A stretch of 64,000 nucleotides of DNA from Enchytraeus crypticus (GCA_905160935.1 CAJHZI010000197.1:434001-498000); one strand, 5' to 3'. Positions 46,371 to 58,456 are shown, counted from the first letter of the stretch. The notes: generated by a model not told the origin, from the letters alone. Translations and numbers: made by a program.

Positions 46371-47790
46371 AAAGGTTTAACGTCCATTTCCTCATCCAAG
46401 GACGATGTCTGGGACATCCCCACAGCACACATCACTACAGATTAATTCAGCCAGACCAATCTGCAAAAGAAATGTGCTGAGGAGAGGTAAGGTCCTAACC
46501 GAAAGCCGGTCCTGTGATCAAAAATTGTCAGGATAGATCGGTTATGTCTACGGTGGGAAAAAGTAAGTCTTAAGCTTACTAGAGAAAGTTGAAAGAGAAG
46601 AACAAGAGCGAAGATGAGTAGGTAAAGAGTTCCAGATTGTGGGTGCTGCATAAGAAAATGAACGTCTGCCCAAAGACGTCAGAATATTTGAAACAGAGAG
46701 AAGATTGGCATCAGTGGAACGAAATGCACTTTAGGGACAATAGGAAAAAAGTATTTCAGATAAGTAAGAAGGCTTGCCTAATCGCAGAGTTTTAAACGTT
46801 AATAGAGCAATTTTGTATTTTATGCGTTGATTAACATGGAGCCAAGACTACGAAGTAGAGAAAGAGAGCGGGATTAAAGTCAAAAAGACTTGCAAACAAC
46901 ACGTGGGAGAGAATTTTGGACGTGCTGCAAACGATTGAGAGAAGAAGGCAACCCATATAACAGTGAATTACAGTAATCAAGCTTTGAATGAACTATAGAA
47001 TTTTCAACTATAGTAGCTGAATTTCTAGTAAGGGATGGACGTATTTGCTAATCCAACGAATCTGAAAGAAGGAAACGCGACAAGCGGAAGAGATATGGGA
47101 TTTAAAGTCAAGGTTTTCATCAAATATGACTTAGAGGTTTTTGGTTGTTCGAAAAGGTGTAAAAGCAAGATTTTGAAAATTAACAAAGTTATTAGTAATT
47201 TGACTTCTTTGCAAAGGAGTGCCAATTAAAAAGTATTCATTTTTGGAGAGGTTAACAGCCAAACGATTAACACAAAACCAGGAACAAACCTAGACTAGAA
47301 TGATTGAGAGATGAGTTAGTTTCGAATCGGATTCATGATTAGAAAAGGATATATATAGTTGCATGTCGTCTGCATATAAGTGAAAATTTATGGAGGCAAC
47401 GTCAAGCAGAAAGTGGAGTTATATATATACATGTAGGTCCTAAAGCAAAAAGCAATGGACCTAATACAGAACTTTGTGGAATACTACGTAAGAGCGATAA
47501 TTCAGAAGTGCGATCTTGAATAATAACGACAGATTGCGTACGACATGAGAGACTTGACGTGAGAAGAGAAAAAAATCTGACATGCCAAAGTAGGATTTTA
47601 GCCGGTTTATTAGAATGCCATAGTCTATTGTGTCAAAGGCCACAGAGATCTCTAAAAGAACCAAGGCAGAAGCCTGTTTATTACTCATGGCCAAGCTAAG
47701 ATCGTTATGGATACCAAGAAGATCAGTTTCAGTAGAATGCTTTGAGTAAAAAGTAAAAGTATTCATAATTATTAAAGAAACAAATTCTAA
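46370..47790 (-). mobile_element. LINE-A RT and 3' end
   Basis: Minus strand: STETDLLGIHNDLSLAMSNK, ALVLLEISVAFDTIDYGIL and RLKSYFGMSDF, then LLFKIALLNY and SVLGPLLFALGPT-like blocks. The 3' UTR extends to about 46370. At 47395-47415 it preserves the uninterrupted form of the site where LINE-D inserted at 43208. Confidence 0.87.
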
Positions 47791-48310
47791 ACATTGAAAG
47801 AAACGATTTGCACATTCTCAGATTAGTTTCAAGTTACTTGATTTAATTCTAATTAAAAATGAAAACTTGAAAATAAAGGCTACGGTCTGAAGTCTGCGAA
47901 CTAAAAGTATGATCGATTCACATGCACATGGTTCTATTGAATTGTAGAATTTTACATTTTATTTAGGCTTACCTCCACAATTAACAACTTCACTAAATAA
48001 AAGTCGTGACACTTAAACTCAACACAAGAACATTAAATTGTAATGGAGATAATTTTAGCCTATCACAATAATAGCATACAAACTATCTTCTAAAAACAAA
48101 TAGACTAATAAAAGGAATATATCATTGACATTAATGTCAATCATAAATTTTGCAGTAATGGTCCAAAAGTTCAACATTCTCATGATGAAATTGTCACTCG
48201 TGGTCTGTACGGATGGTTTTCAGTGAAAGTATAAAATAATCGATATATTAATGTATTAGCTTTAAATTAATCTAGCAACTTTCATCAGTGGAAGAAGTGA
48301 AAAAACATGA
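47790..48310. other. No gene or repeat recognised
   Basis: AT-rich intergenic sequence. Confidence 0.5.
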
Positions 48311-48318
48311 GAGTTACT

Positions 48319-48708
48319 CAGGGCCGGATTTACCATGAAGCACTTACCAGTAAGTGCTGAAGGCCCCCCGGCTAAAGGGGGCCCCCGAGATTTCTTTTCT
48401 TTAGTTATCACTACTCTGACACAGTAAACTTAAATGAAAAAATTAAAGCCATTCTTTACCAAAATTGGTTCATAAATACCATAGTCCTCGATAAATAAAT
48501 TCATGTAATATTAATCAAATTAAAAATCTACTTGGAATGTTTTGGATGACCAAAGATTATAATTTATAGTTGGCAATGGGAATTCTAAATTAATAGCCTA
48601 ACCAATCTCTAAATTAGACTTAGATATTGATTATATTTACAGTCCAGTTTCCGGAATGTGAGTTCCCGTCAAAAGTGGGCCTGCCCCTTAGTTTTAATTC
48701 TGGCTCCC
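48319..48708. mobile_element. Possible short hAT-type MITE
   Basis: Left end CAGGGCCGGATTTACC, with ggccccccgg just inside; right end complement CTGGGGAGCCAGAATTAAAA with CCCCTTAG. This resembles the CAGGG.CGGATTTA...GGCCCC ends of many animal hAT elements. No clear 8-bp duplication. Confidence 0.5.
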
Positions 48709-49166
48709 CAGTTTTTTCCGGTGTGAATAATTTTTGTACAGATTATTCCATAGTATCATAGATTATGTTTCGCTATGTAATAATGAAATGATTAGAAGCA
48801 GCCATTCAACCTGAAATAATGAAATTCCAAATCATGTAGGCCTACTCGGAATATGTGGGGTATTGACTCATTGCGAAAAATGACGTATTAGCTCTTAAAT
48901 GGTCTTTGAAATTCAACAGTTGCTATAATCATTGTAAACAATTTGTATAGTAGGCCCTCTCTTAGTGCACTGCCTACTGGCAGGTCCATGGTACATAACG
49001 CCTCCACTCTTCTCTGTCTTCCGCCTTCCTCTTCATTTCCACATATGAGTGGGTCTTTAAATCATCTAATATACCTAATCTCGGCCTGCCCCTGCCTCTT
49101 TCCTTCCATTCTACCTTCTATGACCTCTTTTAATAGACCTTCCCCCCTTAGAATGTGTCCTATCCA

Positions 49167-49654
49167 TCTGTAGTAACAATCCTCCTCCTCCTCATCGGTG
49201 GCGTTGTGTGAGTCGCCCTCGTTGTGTTGTTGTTGCTAATGTTATACTCGGCTTTGTTCACATTCAATTTAATGTCTTTTCTTATTACATAGGTTTGTTT
49301 TGTGCCGAAGGAATTACTACTTTCGGGAAGTCTATAATCATTTGAACTGGGCAAATCCATAGTTCCTTCCCTTCTTCTATTGGGTCTTTGGGAATCCGTT
49401 TACGAGATATTACTCTACCTGGATCGGGGATAGGGACATATCCCTCGTCTGATAAGTCCTAAGATGAATCCATGTTTTTATCTTCTTACGGTTAATCAAA
49501 TGAACACTAACACCAATTTCAACTATTTGCCTCCCTTGTCCTGGAAGGTTTTATTTACTTGTAACTTTCAATAACTTGAACAGTAGAGATACGCAGTTAA
49601 CCCTGTTTTTTAAGATTTGTTTTTAAAATTTTGTATCTATTTTTGGAAGGGGTC

Positions 49655-49705
<51 letters not shown>

Positions 49706-50084
49706 ATTATACAGATCTACATATATACAAATGCATACATATACAAGAACAGAATACACGTATTCACTCAACCCTGGGAGTACCAACTCACCGACAGGTT
49801 TTCACAGCACGAAGCCTTGTGAGTACCAACTCACCAACAGGCTTTTACAATACGATACACGTATTCACTCAACCCTGGGAGTACCAACTCACCGACAGGT
49901 TTTCAACAACACCAGAAAAGGCCGATAACTACGACCCCGAATCAATTTTCAGCTTCCCTTACTGCAATGTTTACATAATTTTCATAATTCACGCGTCATA
50001 GTGACGTCATGACGTCATATTATTTCTCTTGCTAATAACAACATTCTAATATAGATCAACATAACCAATTTCACTACACCATCT
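49167..50084. other. Insertion in LINE-C: unassigned sequence plus repeats
   Basis: Left 450 bp shows an open minus-strand stretch with MDLPSSNDYRLPESSNSFGT that I do not recognise; a degraded mobile-element protein is possible. It is followed by an AT run (49658-49700) and a tandem repeat (49752-49910). Confidence 0.5.
49752..49910. repeat. About 105-bp tandem duplication
   Basis: acacgtattcactcaaccct ... caactcaccgacaggttttc occurs at 49755 and 49857, with a diverged partial copy (gagtaccaactcaccaacag) between. Confidence 0.88.
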
Positions 50085-50743
50085 CTTCTTCCTATTTCTT
50101 AATACATTTATCAACTGTCTATCTGTGCCAACTCTCTCCAGGACTTCCTCATTTGTAACCATTTGGGTCCAGCTAATCCTCTCCATTCTTCTCCAAATCC
50201 ACATTTTCAATGCCTCCAGTTTCCTAATATCTTCCTTCCTTAAGGTCCATGTTTCACATCCATACAATAGGATGTAGGGCCTCTTTCAAGATATTCAGTT
50301 GTAGATTTGTAGAGTATAGGAAGATCCGGCATTCCGACATTCGGCTTGAGTTACTAAATGCCTGCAGTTTCAGTTTTATAATAGATTTAATACTATATAA
50401 AGCAGAGGCTAGTTGTAGGCTACTATGTATGGTTTTTTTTTATAGAAATAGTGACGTAGTTCTAGGCTCCCTATATGCCTAAATGTAAAAATTTCCGATT
50501 GAGTTTTAGTCTACCACCAGTTTGATTAGGCCTATTGATGTAAGTGGTAGGCCGACTGCGTACAAAAATGCATTATGCTAGTTCATAGTTTAAAAGTTAT
50601 ACGCCTAAAGTTTTAAAAATTTAAAACACACCATATAGTTTTCAAATCAACCAGACATATGCAAGTAAAATGCAAGTTACGACATAGAAAAGATAAATAG
50701 TCACATTTTAACTGTTGCACATGCTTAAAGTTTGACACCACTC

Positions 50744-52238
50744 TAAAAGTGCTCTACATGTGAAAACTGACGAGAACTGACGAAAACTGATGACCTAGTT
50801 TCTCTACACACGGTCAAATTTAACTGATCAAACTTATCTGAACAGATATTTTCAGATATCTGAACAGATAAATTTGATCCTGTACGGGCAAAAACTGATG
50901 GGGAAAACTGATGAGTGTCAGTTTTCAAAACTGATGGGAAAACCATCAAACTTATCTGAACAGATATCTGTTAAGATAAATTTGATCGTGTGTGGGCTCG
51001 TCAGTTTTCAGATCTGAAGACTTGTTCCGCCCACAAAGACTTTTGACACACTTGTCGGCCTAAACTTATTTTAATTTGAGCATTTTAAATAGAAATAAAT
51101 TTTTAAAATGAGTAATTAGAATAAAATTATTATATCTCACAAAGATGCATTTGACATACTGAGGTAAGCGTTACCGAATAAAATATCATGATTAAATTTC
51201 AATATTGATTTTACTATAAATTGAATGACCCATGACCCATTGATTGAGAGCTCACCTCTACAACGAGAGGTAGCGAGTTCGGGACTGCGTTAAGACGTGA
51301 AAAATAAAAACTAGTCCGTCTAGTCGTGCAAACTTGGTGGTGACAAATCGATATACATGTATACGTGACCTTAATGTTCCATTTCGTATCGAGCCCGAAT
51401 AGTAAAAGTGTAAGCGTCTCGTGTATATACGGGACGCTAAACGGATTTCTTTAAAATTTCAATATTAAACACCTTCTCTAAACAAATTACAATTTTTTAA
51501 ACAAAGAATAATTTTATTTAAAGTTAATTCTCTATTATATATCTAAACAATAAAAATGGCATGCGCAATTTATATAGTGTTCTACAATCTCCATCATTAA
51601 TGAACACTTCATATACAGGCCATTTGGCGGGATTTAGCTCACTTGGTTTAGTTGCGCGTCAATTTTCGAAGTTAAGCTACATCGACCTCGGTTAGTGCTT
51701 TTTGGGTGATTATCTTGGAAGACCGAGTGTTGACAGCTTAGAAAGGAAAACTTCCAGGGTTGCTGGAAGGTTATTCTTAAATCCAATGATAATGGGTGAA
51801 CTTGTGCATACAAAATAGGCAGGGGTATAATTTTAAATTGAGATTAGAAAATAAAATTTAAAAAATGAACCAAATAAATGATACTTTCGTCATTTGGACA
51901 GCCACCATCAATCAGCGGATGGGTAGCTCTCAAATTAGTAGGTTGCATAGCTCGAAAAGATATTGATTGATTGTAGAACAACGCCAATCACGCGCGCTGC
52001 AGGCTGGAAAAGATTGACAGCTAATTATCGGCAGATAAATTTGACCGTGTGTGGCCAAAATATCTGTTCAGATTTCAGATCTGAACAGATAAATTTGACC
52101 GTGTGTGGACGACAAAAATTTATCTGAAAGGTGTCTTTTCAGATATCTGCCATTTAAATTTTACCGTGTGTGGGCTCCGTCAAATTTATCAGAACAGATA
52201 TCTGTTGAGATAAATTTGATCGTATGTGGCCACTTTTA
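50744..52238. mobile_element. DNA element with arrays of palindromic motifs at both ends
   Basis: Ends TAAAAGTG and CACTTTTA. Both terminal 220-270 bp contain repeated ATCTGAACAGATA-type palindromes joined to AAATTTGATCGTGTGTGGGC or its complement: about six at the left, six at the right. The interior carries a 5S-type SINE and possible tRNA-like sequence but no transposase. Confidence 0.75.
51627..51790 (+). mobile_element. 5S rRNA-derived SINE
   Basis: GGGATTTAGCTCACTTGGTT head, then GAAGTTAAGCTACATCGACC, TCGGTTAGTGCTTTTTGGGT, GATTATCTTGGAAGACCG. Matches 35450-35725 in reverse. Confidence 0.88.
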
Positions 52239-52334
52239 CACATTGTATATAACAGAGTACTAAGAAAGTTGCAAGGAATGATCCGCTTTAGTAATGTCAA
52301 AAATTTATGCACTTCTTTCAATATATAATAATAA

Positions 52335-52380
52335 GTAATAAATGGATTGGCAGAATATATTCTGCTAATCCATTTATTAC
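52335..52380. repeat. 46-bp palindrome without loop
   Basis: Arms of 23 bp (52335-52357, 52358-52380) with one mismatch. Confidence 0.93.
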
Positions 52381-52479
52381 ATAAGTTTAGTTCAGCGAAA
52401 CTTATTCATAACTTATTCACTTATTACATATACAACAATACATAAGTGTAGACACTTATTACATATACAACAGATCAAC

Positions 52480-53040
52480 CTCATCCACAGTAATGTTAAA
52501 CATCTTTGATCTCGATCATCCTAACTACCCCAAAAGACTATACGGATCTAGCTATCTTTATAAAGTCTTCTGCCACATTCTATATATCATATGTCAATGA
52601 TGCTTACACAAACTGGAACCAAATTCCAACCTCTATTAGGAACATCACCTCTCTCTCAACATTCTCTTATAAATACAATCACTACTTACTTAATAACTGG
52701 TAATCTTCCATTTATAACAAAACACTTGTACGTTTTATATGTAAATTATTTTACATTTTGTCTATAAAAATGATTATGTATAATAGCGATTTGGACTCTC
52801 TCAAAGTCTTTTGTCGGAAAACTATACTGGAGTAAAAACTGGGTGTTGAACCTGATAGGACGCCTCGCGTCCTCTTTGATGGCCAAGTTTTTACTTAATT
52901 TCTTAATTACACATTTTTTGTTTTATTTTGAACTTACACTTACTATTTGGATTCTGATAATGTTTATTTAATTTTATTTTTCACACGTTCATGGATGTGA
53001 TTACTCTGTGAATTTTGTGAAATAAAACATTTTCTTTCTT
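52480..53040 (+). mobile_element. LINE C-terminus and 3' UTR
   Basis: Reads YVNDAYTNWNQIPTSIRNIT, SLSTFSYKYNHYLLNNW and a stop, a CR1/L2-type LINE C-terminus, followed by a GC-paired hairpin (gacgcctcgcgtcc, 52860) and GAAATAAAACATTTTC. Confidence 0.65.
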
Positions 53041-53340
53041 TTCTACAAATCCACATTTCCAATGCCTCCAGTTTCCTAATATCTTTCTTCCTTACTTAAG
53101 GTCCATGTTTCACATCCATACAATATCGTGGTCCAAATTTTTCACATCCATACAATATCGTGGTCCAGAGTTTCTATCTTTAGATCACGCTATTGTTTGG
53201 ATGTGAAAGATGGACGTTAAGGAAGGGAGGTATTAGGAAACTGGAGGGCATTGGAAATGTGGATTTGGAGAAGAATGGAGAGGATAAGATGGACTCCAAA
53301 GGTTACAAATGAGGAAGTTTTCTGGAGAGAGATGGCCATC
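53040..53340. mobile_element. Two LINE-C scraps, head to head
   Basis: 53045-53175 is minus-strand LINE-C (with a 35-bp direct duplication of ttcacatccatacaatatcg) and 53185-53340 is the same region on the + strand. Confidence 0.75.
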
Positions 53341-53526
53341 AAGATTATTAGCAGGATATTTGATCAAAGTCGAGTTTTTATGGTCAGAACAAAAGTGATC
53401 AAGATCAACGTTATTTGCACACCGAAATGAAACAGTAGAGGAATTTTAATAGTATCTCTCGACTCTGCCACTCACTGGATTTACTCTCTACTGGATTTGC
53501 AGACGCTACTAATACGCTATTGATTG

Positions 53527-53527
<1 letters not shown>

Positions 53528-53571
<44 letters not shown>
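53528..53571. repeat. (CT)n microsatellite
   Basis: About 44 bp of CT dinucleotides. Confidence 0.97.
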
Positions 53572-53573
<2 letters not shown>

Positions 53574-53749
53574 GTCAACTCTAAAGATTGGTTCTTCATT
53601 CTATGTCTGCTCTACACTGTTTTCTTTTTCTAAGCTACAAATTACTCTTAATTTAACTGTCAATCATAGTTATTTAATCTCGTTGCTCGATTAATTCTGA
53701 AACTTCTATTAAAATCTTATTTTTACATTTCTATATAATTTTATTTTGT

Positions 53750-54235
53750 GTGATGCATTATGTTGCATGCTGTTGCTAAATTTGTTGTCCAATCTCCGCG
53801 TTCACTGTGCTATTATTACTATAACACTTTCCGTCCTTTCAAAAGTCTAATCTTACCAATTTTAAGCCACCTTACCCTGGCTTCTATTAACCGATCCCTC
53901 ATGCTTCTATTTGTCACTGTCTTGACTCTCTCCCGATTGCTTGCTTCTTAAATCTAACCTTCACTTCCATCCGCCCCCGTGCGTCACAAAATTCTTTTTA
54001 CCCTCCTACTATTGCTTTCTGGCGATGTTGCTCTTAATCCTGGCCCGTATGTGCCCACTTCTCGACCAGTGAACGATTTTAACGTTTCCCGTGTCAACAT
54101 TCGTTCCGCAACAGTCATTAATGACACAACCAATAAACCTGACATGTTGGAACTTTTCATTCACGACTCTAATATTGGGTCGAGGTTAGATCAATGCGGA
54201 AAGTTTGTTTACTAAATTTCAAACTGCTTTCTGTT
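53750..54235 (+). mobile_element. LINE-A 5' end with 2A-like peptide
   Basis: The open stretch 53979-54215 reads KILFTLLLLLSGDVALNPGP, then VSRVNIRSATVINDTTNKPD and MLELFIHDSNIG. The Leu-rich segment plus GDVALNPGP (54021-54047) is a 2A-like ribosome-skipping motif as known in the N-terminus of some CR1/L2-type LINEs. The usual D-x-E-x-N-P-G-P has Ala for Glu here. The text then matches the start of a LINE endonuclease (NIRSA). Truncated after 54215. Confidence 0.85.
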
Positions 54236-54439
54236 ATCAATAATCACTTATTATCGCCTGTGGTTTTGCCCTCGAGACCGGGACTGAATACCTTGCAATT
54301 TTCTAAAGTTTATGTAAAATCTAGCCATGGCCGAAGCATTGAAAGGTATAAGCTTAAAATATACGATTAAAATATAGACAATTTAATTCATACATGTTTC
54401 TAATGTTGATTCTAGATTAAAATTACAATATTACGATAT

Positions 54440-56175
54440 TGGGTTTTATATAATAGAAACTGGGCTACTAAAAAGGTAAGAGGAAAAAGAAAAGCCAAAA
54501 AAGATGCTTGGAACAATTATAAAAATAGTAATAATGATGAATCATTGTACTGTGAATATAAGAAAAAGCTTAATAAATCGGTTGCAGAAAATAGAAAAGC
54601 CACGTTAGAATTTGAAAAACAGCTAGCTCGTAATATAAAGAATGATGCAAAGAGTGTTTTTGCCTATGCTAATGCTAACAAAAAGGTAATTAAAAAAATG
54701 AGTCCTTTAAGAGATGAATATAACAACATTATAGAAGATAATAAAGATACTGCAAACTATTTTAATAAATATTTTTCGTCTGTATTTGTGGAAGAAGATT
54801 TAGTTAATATGCCAGTACCGTCTAGGATCTTCAAAGGTAACTTTGAATGCTCCTTACATAATATTGAGTTTGATATTGATGATGTTATAAATAAATTAAA
54901 TTCGCTAAATGTCAATAAAAGTCAAGGTCCTGATGAGATTCATGGAAAACTGATTTCGGAGCTACGAGATGAATTAGCACCAGCTCTATTAAACCTACTA
55001 AAAGTTTCAATGAAAACAGGGGTGGTTTCTCAAGATTTTAAGAATGCCAATGTTGTACCAATACATAAAAGGGAAATAGAGATAAAGCAGAAAATTATAG
55101 GCCTATAAGCTTAACAAGTATAATCGGGCACACTTTTAAAGTGGATAGGTAATTGGTTAAGTAATAGAAAACAAAGGGTGTCTGTCGAGGACGAGTTCTC
55201 GGAATGGGCAACAGTGAAGAGTGGTGTGCCACAGGGCTCTGTTTTAGGACCTCTATTATGTTTAGTTTACATCAATGACATTGACATAGATATTGTATCT
55301 AAATTTAGTAAATTTGCAGATGATTCTAAGGTAGCAAAAATAGTAAACAACCTTGAAGATGCTGAGATTTTAAAGTATGATATAACATTTGCAGATGATT
55401 CTATGGTAGCAAAAATAGTAAACAACCTTGAAGATGCTGAGATTTTAAAGTATGATATAAAAATATTACAGAACTGGTCTAGGGATTGGCTAATAGAGTT
55501 CAATGCTGAGAAATGTAGAGTTATGCATATAGGGAATAACAATTCAGAAATTGAGTATACATTGAACAATATAAAACTAAAATCCACAAACAGTGAGAGG
55601 GATTTAGGAGTCTTTGTGGATAGCTCTTTTAAATTTAGTAAAAATTGTAATAAAGTTGTAAATAGTGCTAATTGTGTATGAAGAATGATTAAAAGAACAA
55701 TTGCATGTAGAAATAAAGATATTGTGGTAAGGCCATATAAAGCTCTTGTACGGCCCAAACTTGAATACTGCGTTCAGGATTGGTGCCCATATCTTAAGAA
55801 AGATATCGATAAATTAGAAAGGGTACAAGCCAGAGCAACAAGGCAGGTATTTGACTGTCAAAAACTTAGTTATGAGAATAGATTAAAATTCGTAGAATTA
55901 ACCTCTTTAAGTGAAAGAAGAACTAGAGGAGATTTAATAGAAGTTTTTAAGATAATCAAAGGCTTCAACAAAGTTAACCATAGTATTTGGTTTAATTTAT
56001 CAAACAATAGAAACACAAGGGGACATATTTATAAACTTAGTAAATTTAGAAGTAGACTAGATTTAAGGAAATTTTTCTAAAGTCAGATAGTTATAAATGC
56101 TTGGAATAGTTTGCCAAGCGAAATTGTGGAAGCAGAATCAGTGAATGCGCGTTTAAAAATAAATATGATAAACAT
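54440..56175 (+). mobile_element. CR1-like LINE with internal deletion and tandem duplication
   Basis: 54545-55080: FEKQLARNIKNDAKSVFAYA, FNKYFSSVFVEEDLVN, NVNKSQGPDEIHGKLISELR and SQDFKNANVVPIHK. About 55110-55150 is a large deletion joining RPISLTSIIG to LKWIGNWLSNRKQRVSVEDE, so the AFD catalytic block is missing. 55178-55681: VKSGVPQGSVLGPLLCLVYI, FADDSKVAKIVNNLEDAEIL twice. 55685-56080: RPKLEYCVQDWCPYLKKDID and ENRLKFVELTSLSERRTRGD. Few stops, so it is younger than most copies here. The 3' end is near 56175, followed by an S1 SINE. Confidence 0.9.
55310..55459 (+). repeat. 75-bp tandem duplication across the RT catalytic motif
   Basis: ATTTGCAGATGATTCTAAGG... and ATTTGCAGATGATTCTATGG... 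are 75 bp apart and almost identical through taaagtatgatataa. Keeps frame (25 codons) and repeats F-A-D-D. Confidence 0.95.
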
Positions 56176-56271
56176 AAGAACATGTAATTAGATGCTAATT
56201 GCATGTTTAGGGTTATACATAGCCTATGTATAAATAGGCTATGATACATTAATAATAATAAATAATAATAA

Positions 56272-56520
56272 CACACATTATAGTGAAATGATCAACTATG
56301 TTGATATCTATCACTTTTAATACCACATGTTATATCCGTTAGGCAATTTAGATCATTTTCCGTGTAGCCAGTCCAGTGAATGTCCGAGATTTTACTCTCA
56401 GATCAGCGCGGCTGGGAATCGAACCCACGAGAGTTCGATTCACCTCTGGGTCTGTCATTTAAAACTTCATGACGTTATCTACACCCTTAACCATTGCGCT
56501 ATTGAGACATTCATTAAGTC
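56272..56520 (-). mobile_element. tRNA-derived SINE S1
   Basis: Complement of 4113-4347: ends ...atgatcaactatgttgatat at the left and GCGCTATTGAGACATTC at the right, box B-like GGGAATCGAACCC complement at 56414. Confidence 0.88.
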
Positions 56521-56599
56521 TGTATGATTTGATTAATACTAATTGGTTTTAGTTAAGAGCCTGATGAGTCTTAAACAAGAATATAATTGCTTCCTGACT

Positions 56600-57100
56600 C
56601 TGTAATGTTATGTTATGTTATGTTATGTTATATACGTGTTTGATGTTATTTGTAAAAGAAGCACGCGCATGTCAATTTTAAAATCTTTAGTTATATGTAA
56701 TCTTTAGTTGTTTGCAGTGGTGCACTTAATGACCTTTAATTGTACTGATTGTGGTATGTATTGTTTATTCTTTAAACATAATGTTGTGTACATTTTTTCT
56801 TTTTTTCACCTATTTCTCAATCATGACTAGAATACATAGACACATATTCATGAATACATGAGTTTTCACTGATAGTTATAATTGTAGAATTTGATCGCTG
56901 CTGTAGAACTCAAAGAGCTTAAAGCAGAACCGAGGGCACGCGATCGTCGGGTTGAGTTACATCAGCTTTCTGATTGATAAAGAATTTTCTCATATATACT
57001 GATAATAATTTAATCAAATATAATTAATGAATAGTAATAATGAGTAGTATTCTAAACGTGTCTATTTTAAAATACCCTTATGCTTTCATTCAGAACTTCT
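56600..57100. other. No gene recognised
   Basis: AT-rich with a short (GTTAT)n run at 56605-56632. Confidence 0.5.
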
Positions 57101-57109
57101 AGCTGGTCG

Positions 57110-58065
57110 CCAGATAGGGTGGTATGAGGGTCAACCTTATATCAATGCTGGTAGACAGGTGCGAGAGTGTTCCCGTTAGCCAGATAGAAACCAGATGACA
57201 AAGATAGCCAGACAGAAACCAGATGACAAAGATCCGCAGAGCCGAAAATAGAGATAGGATGGTGAGTGAAAAGCATTTGTCGTCTTTAGTTATGAAAGTT
57301 GAATTGATTTTGAGTTCGTTATTTGAATTAAAATTTAAAAAATTGTGCTGTTTTAGTTTGTAAAACTTACATTTTGTCGCCTTTTCCTTGATTTCTTTTG
57401 GAAATTTAAATGCATTGTTGTGGGTCTGATGTTATTCCCTTAAATTATGTTAATTTAGGTTCGAGTTGTTTGGTTATAGGTCAGTTCTAGAGATTATATG
57501 GAAGCCATTAGAAGTTTAGTAAGTTAGAGGGAGTGTAACAGTGACGTCTTCAATTTTAATGTACGCAAACAAATCTAGAAGAACATTGTTGTTTTATTCT
57601 TTCGTTATTTATTAGTGCATTTCAATGTATTTAATGAGAATCAAAGCAACATTATGATGGACTTGTTGTTAAGTTCTTCAATATTTTTGCTTTATTAGTC
57701 ACTTGCACTGTTATATTAGCTGGAAATCTATTTTACCTGGATTAAAAAGCCATTTTTGTTTTTATGAAAAATAAATTCACTCAACCATAGATGGTTTCAA
57801 CATGAAAATTTAATGTTTTTACAAAATTTCCCTTCTGACTTGCTGAGTTTTTTTCTGTTTACACATTTCTTCCTTTCTCTCCATGGTTGGCATTGTTTTT
57901 TTTATAATTTTTGCCTTTGATTGTTTTATTTTTCAGGAAGAGAACGATCATGTGGTAGCGAAGGGGCGGACGCTTATTCAGCCGACGAAGAAGATGGATT
58001 GACCCGCTCAGTTCAAATTGGCTCGAGTGCTCTTAATTTTGCTACTCTACATATTTCGCGATGAC
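57110..58065 (+). other. Possible two-exon transcript of unknown kind
   Basis: 57110-57261 is less AT-rich than its surroundings and contains a 26-bp tandem repeat (agccagatagaaaccagatg acaaag). It ends at a good donor (GTGAGT at 57262). 57937-58065 begins after TTGTTTTATTTTTCAG and is again GC-richer. The 675-bp interval is AT-rich like an intron. I see no conserved protein. A noncoding RNA, a 5' UTR or a repeat's internal region are all possible. Confidence 0.35.
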
Positions 58066-58387
58066 GGATTTGCTATTATTTGATAATACAATTAATGCCT
58101 ATTATGTCGTGTACAATGTACCATTATTTTATAAGAATCTGAACCCAAACAGTGCAATTCTTAATTACTGAAATAGAGATTCGGAAGTAAATTAGCATTT
58201 TTCTGTAGTTAGCTTATGATCAATTTTATTTTACCAGTAGAATCAGAACTTTATTGTTAACAGCCAATCACTATCCTCTTCGTAAACTGCAACCTTGACG
58301 TGGTGAGGGGTATTAAAGACCTCGATAGTATCTAACATGTAACTATTATATTATTATTATTATTATTAAATTATTATTACATTATAA

Positions 58388-58425
58388 CTATTCATATCCC
58401 AACCCTGTCTAAACTGGGATTTAAG

Positions 58426-58456
<31 letters not shown>
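58388..58456 (+). mobile_element. RTE/GAT-SINE 3' end scrap
   Basis: tcccaaccctgtctaaactg, gggatttaagggatgatgat and more GAT units. Confidence 0.8.

Larger units (their letters stand above)
48945..50275 (-). mobile_element. LINE-C 3' half split by an insertion
   Basis: 48945-49166 and about 50085-50275 (minus strand MYGCETWTLRKEDIRKLEAL, WRRMERISWTQMVTNEEVLE) are consecutive parts of the LINE-C C-terminus. About 0.9 kb of unrelated sequence separates them. Confidence 0.83.

Noticed and set aside
49160-49480. Possible retroelement protein remnant on the minus strand
   Set aside because: No recognisable domain block; kept only as unassigned sequence.
51235-51310. tRNA-like segment (agctcacctctacaacgagaggtagcg)
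   Set aside because: Lacks a clear box A/box B pair at correct spacing; left unassigned inside the 50744-52238 element.
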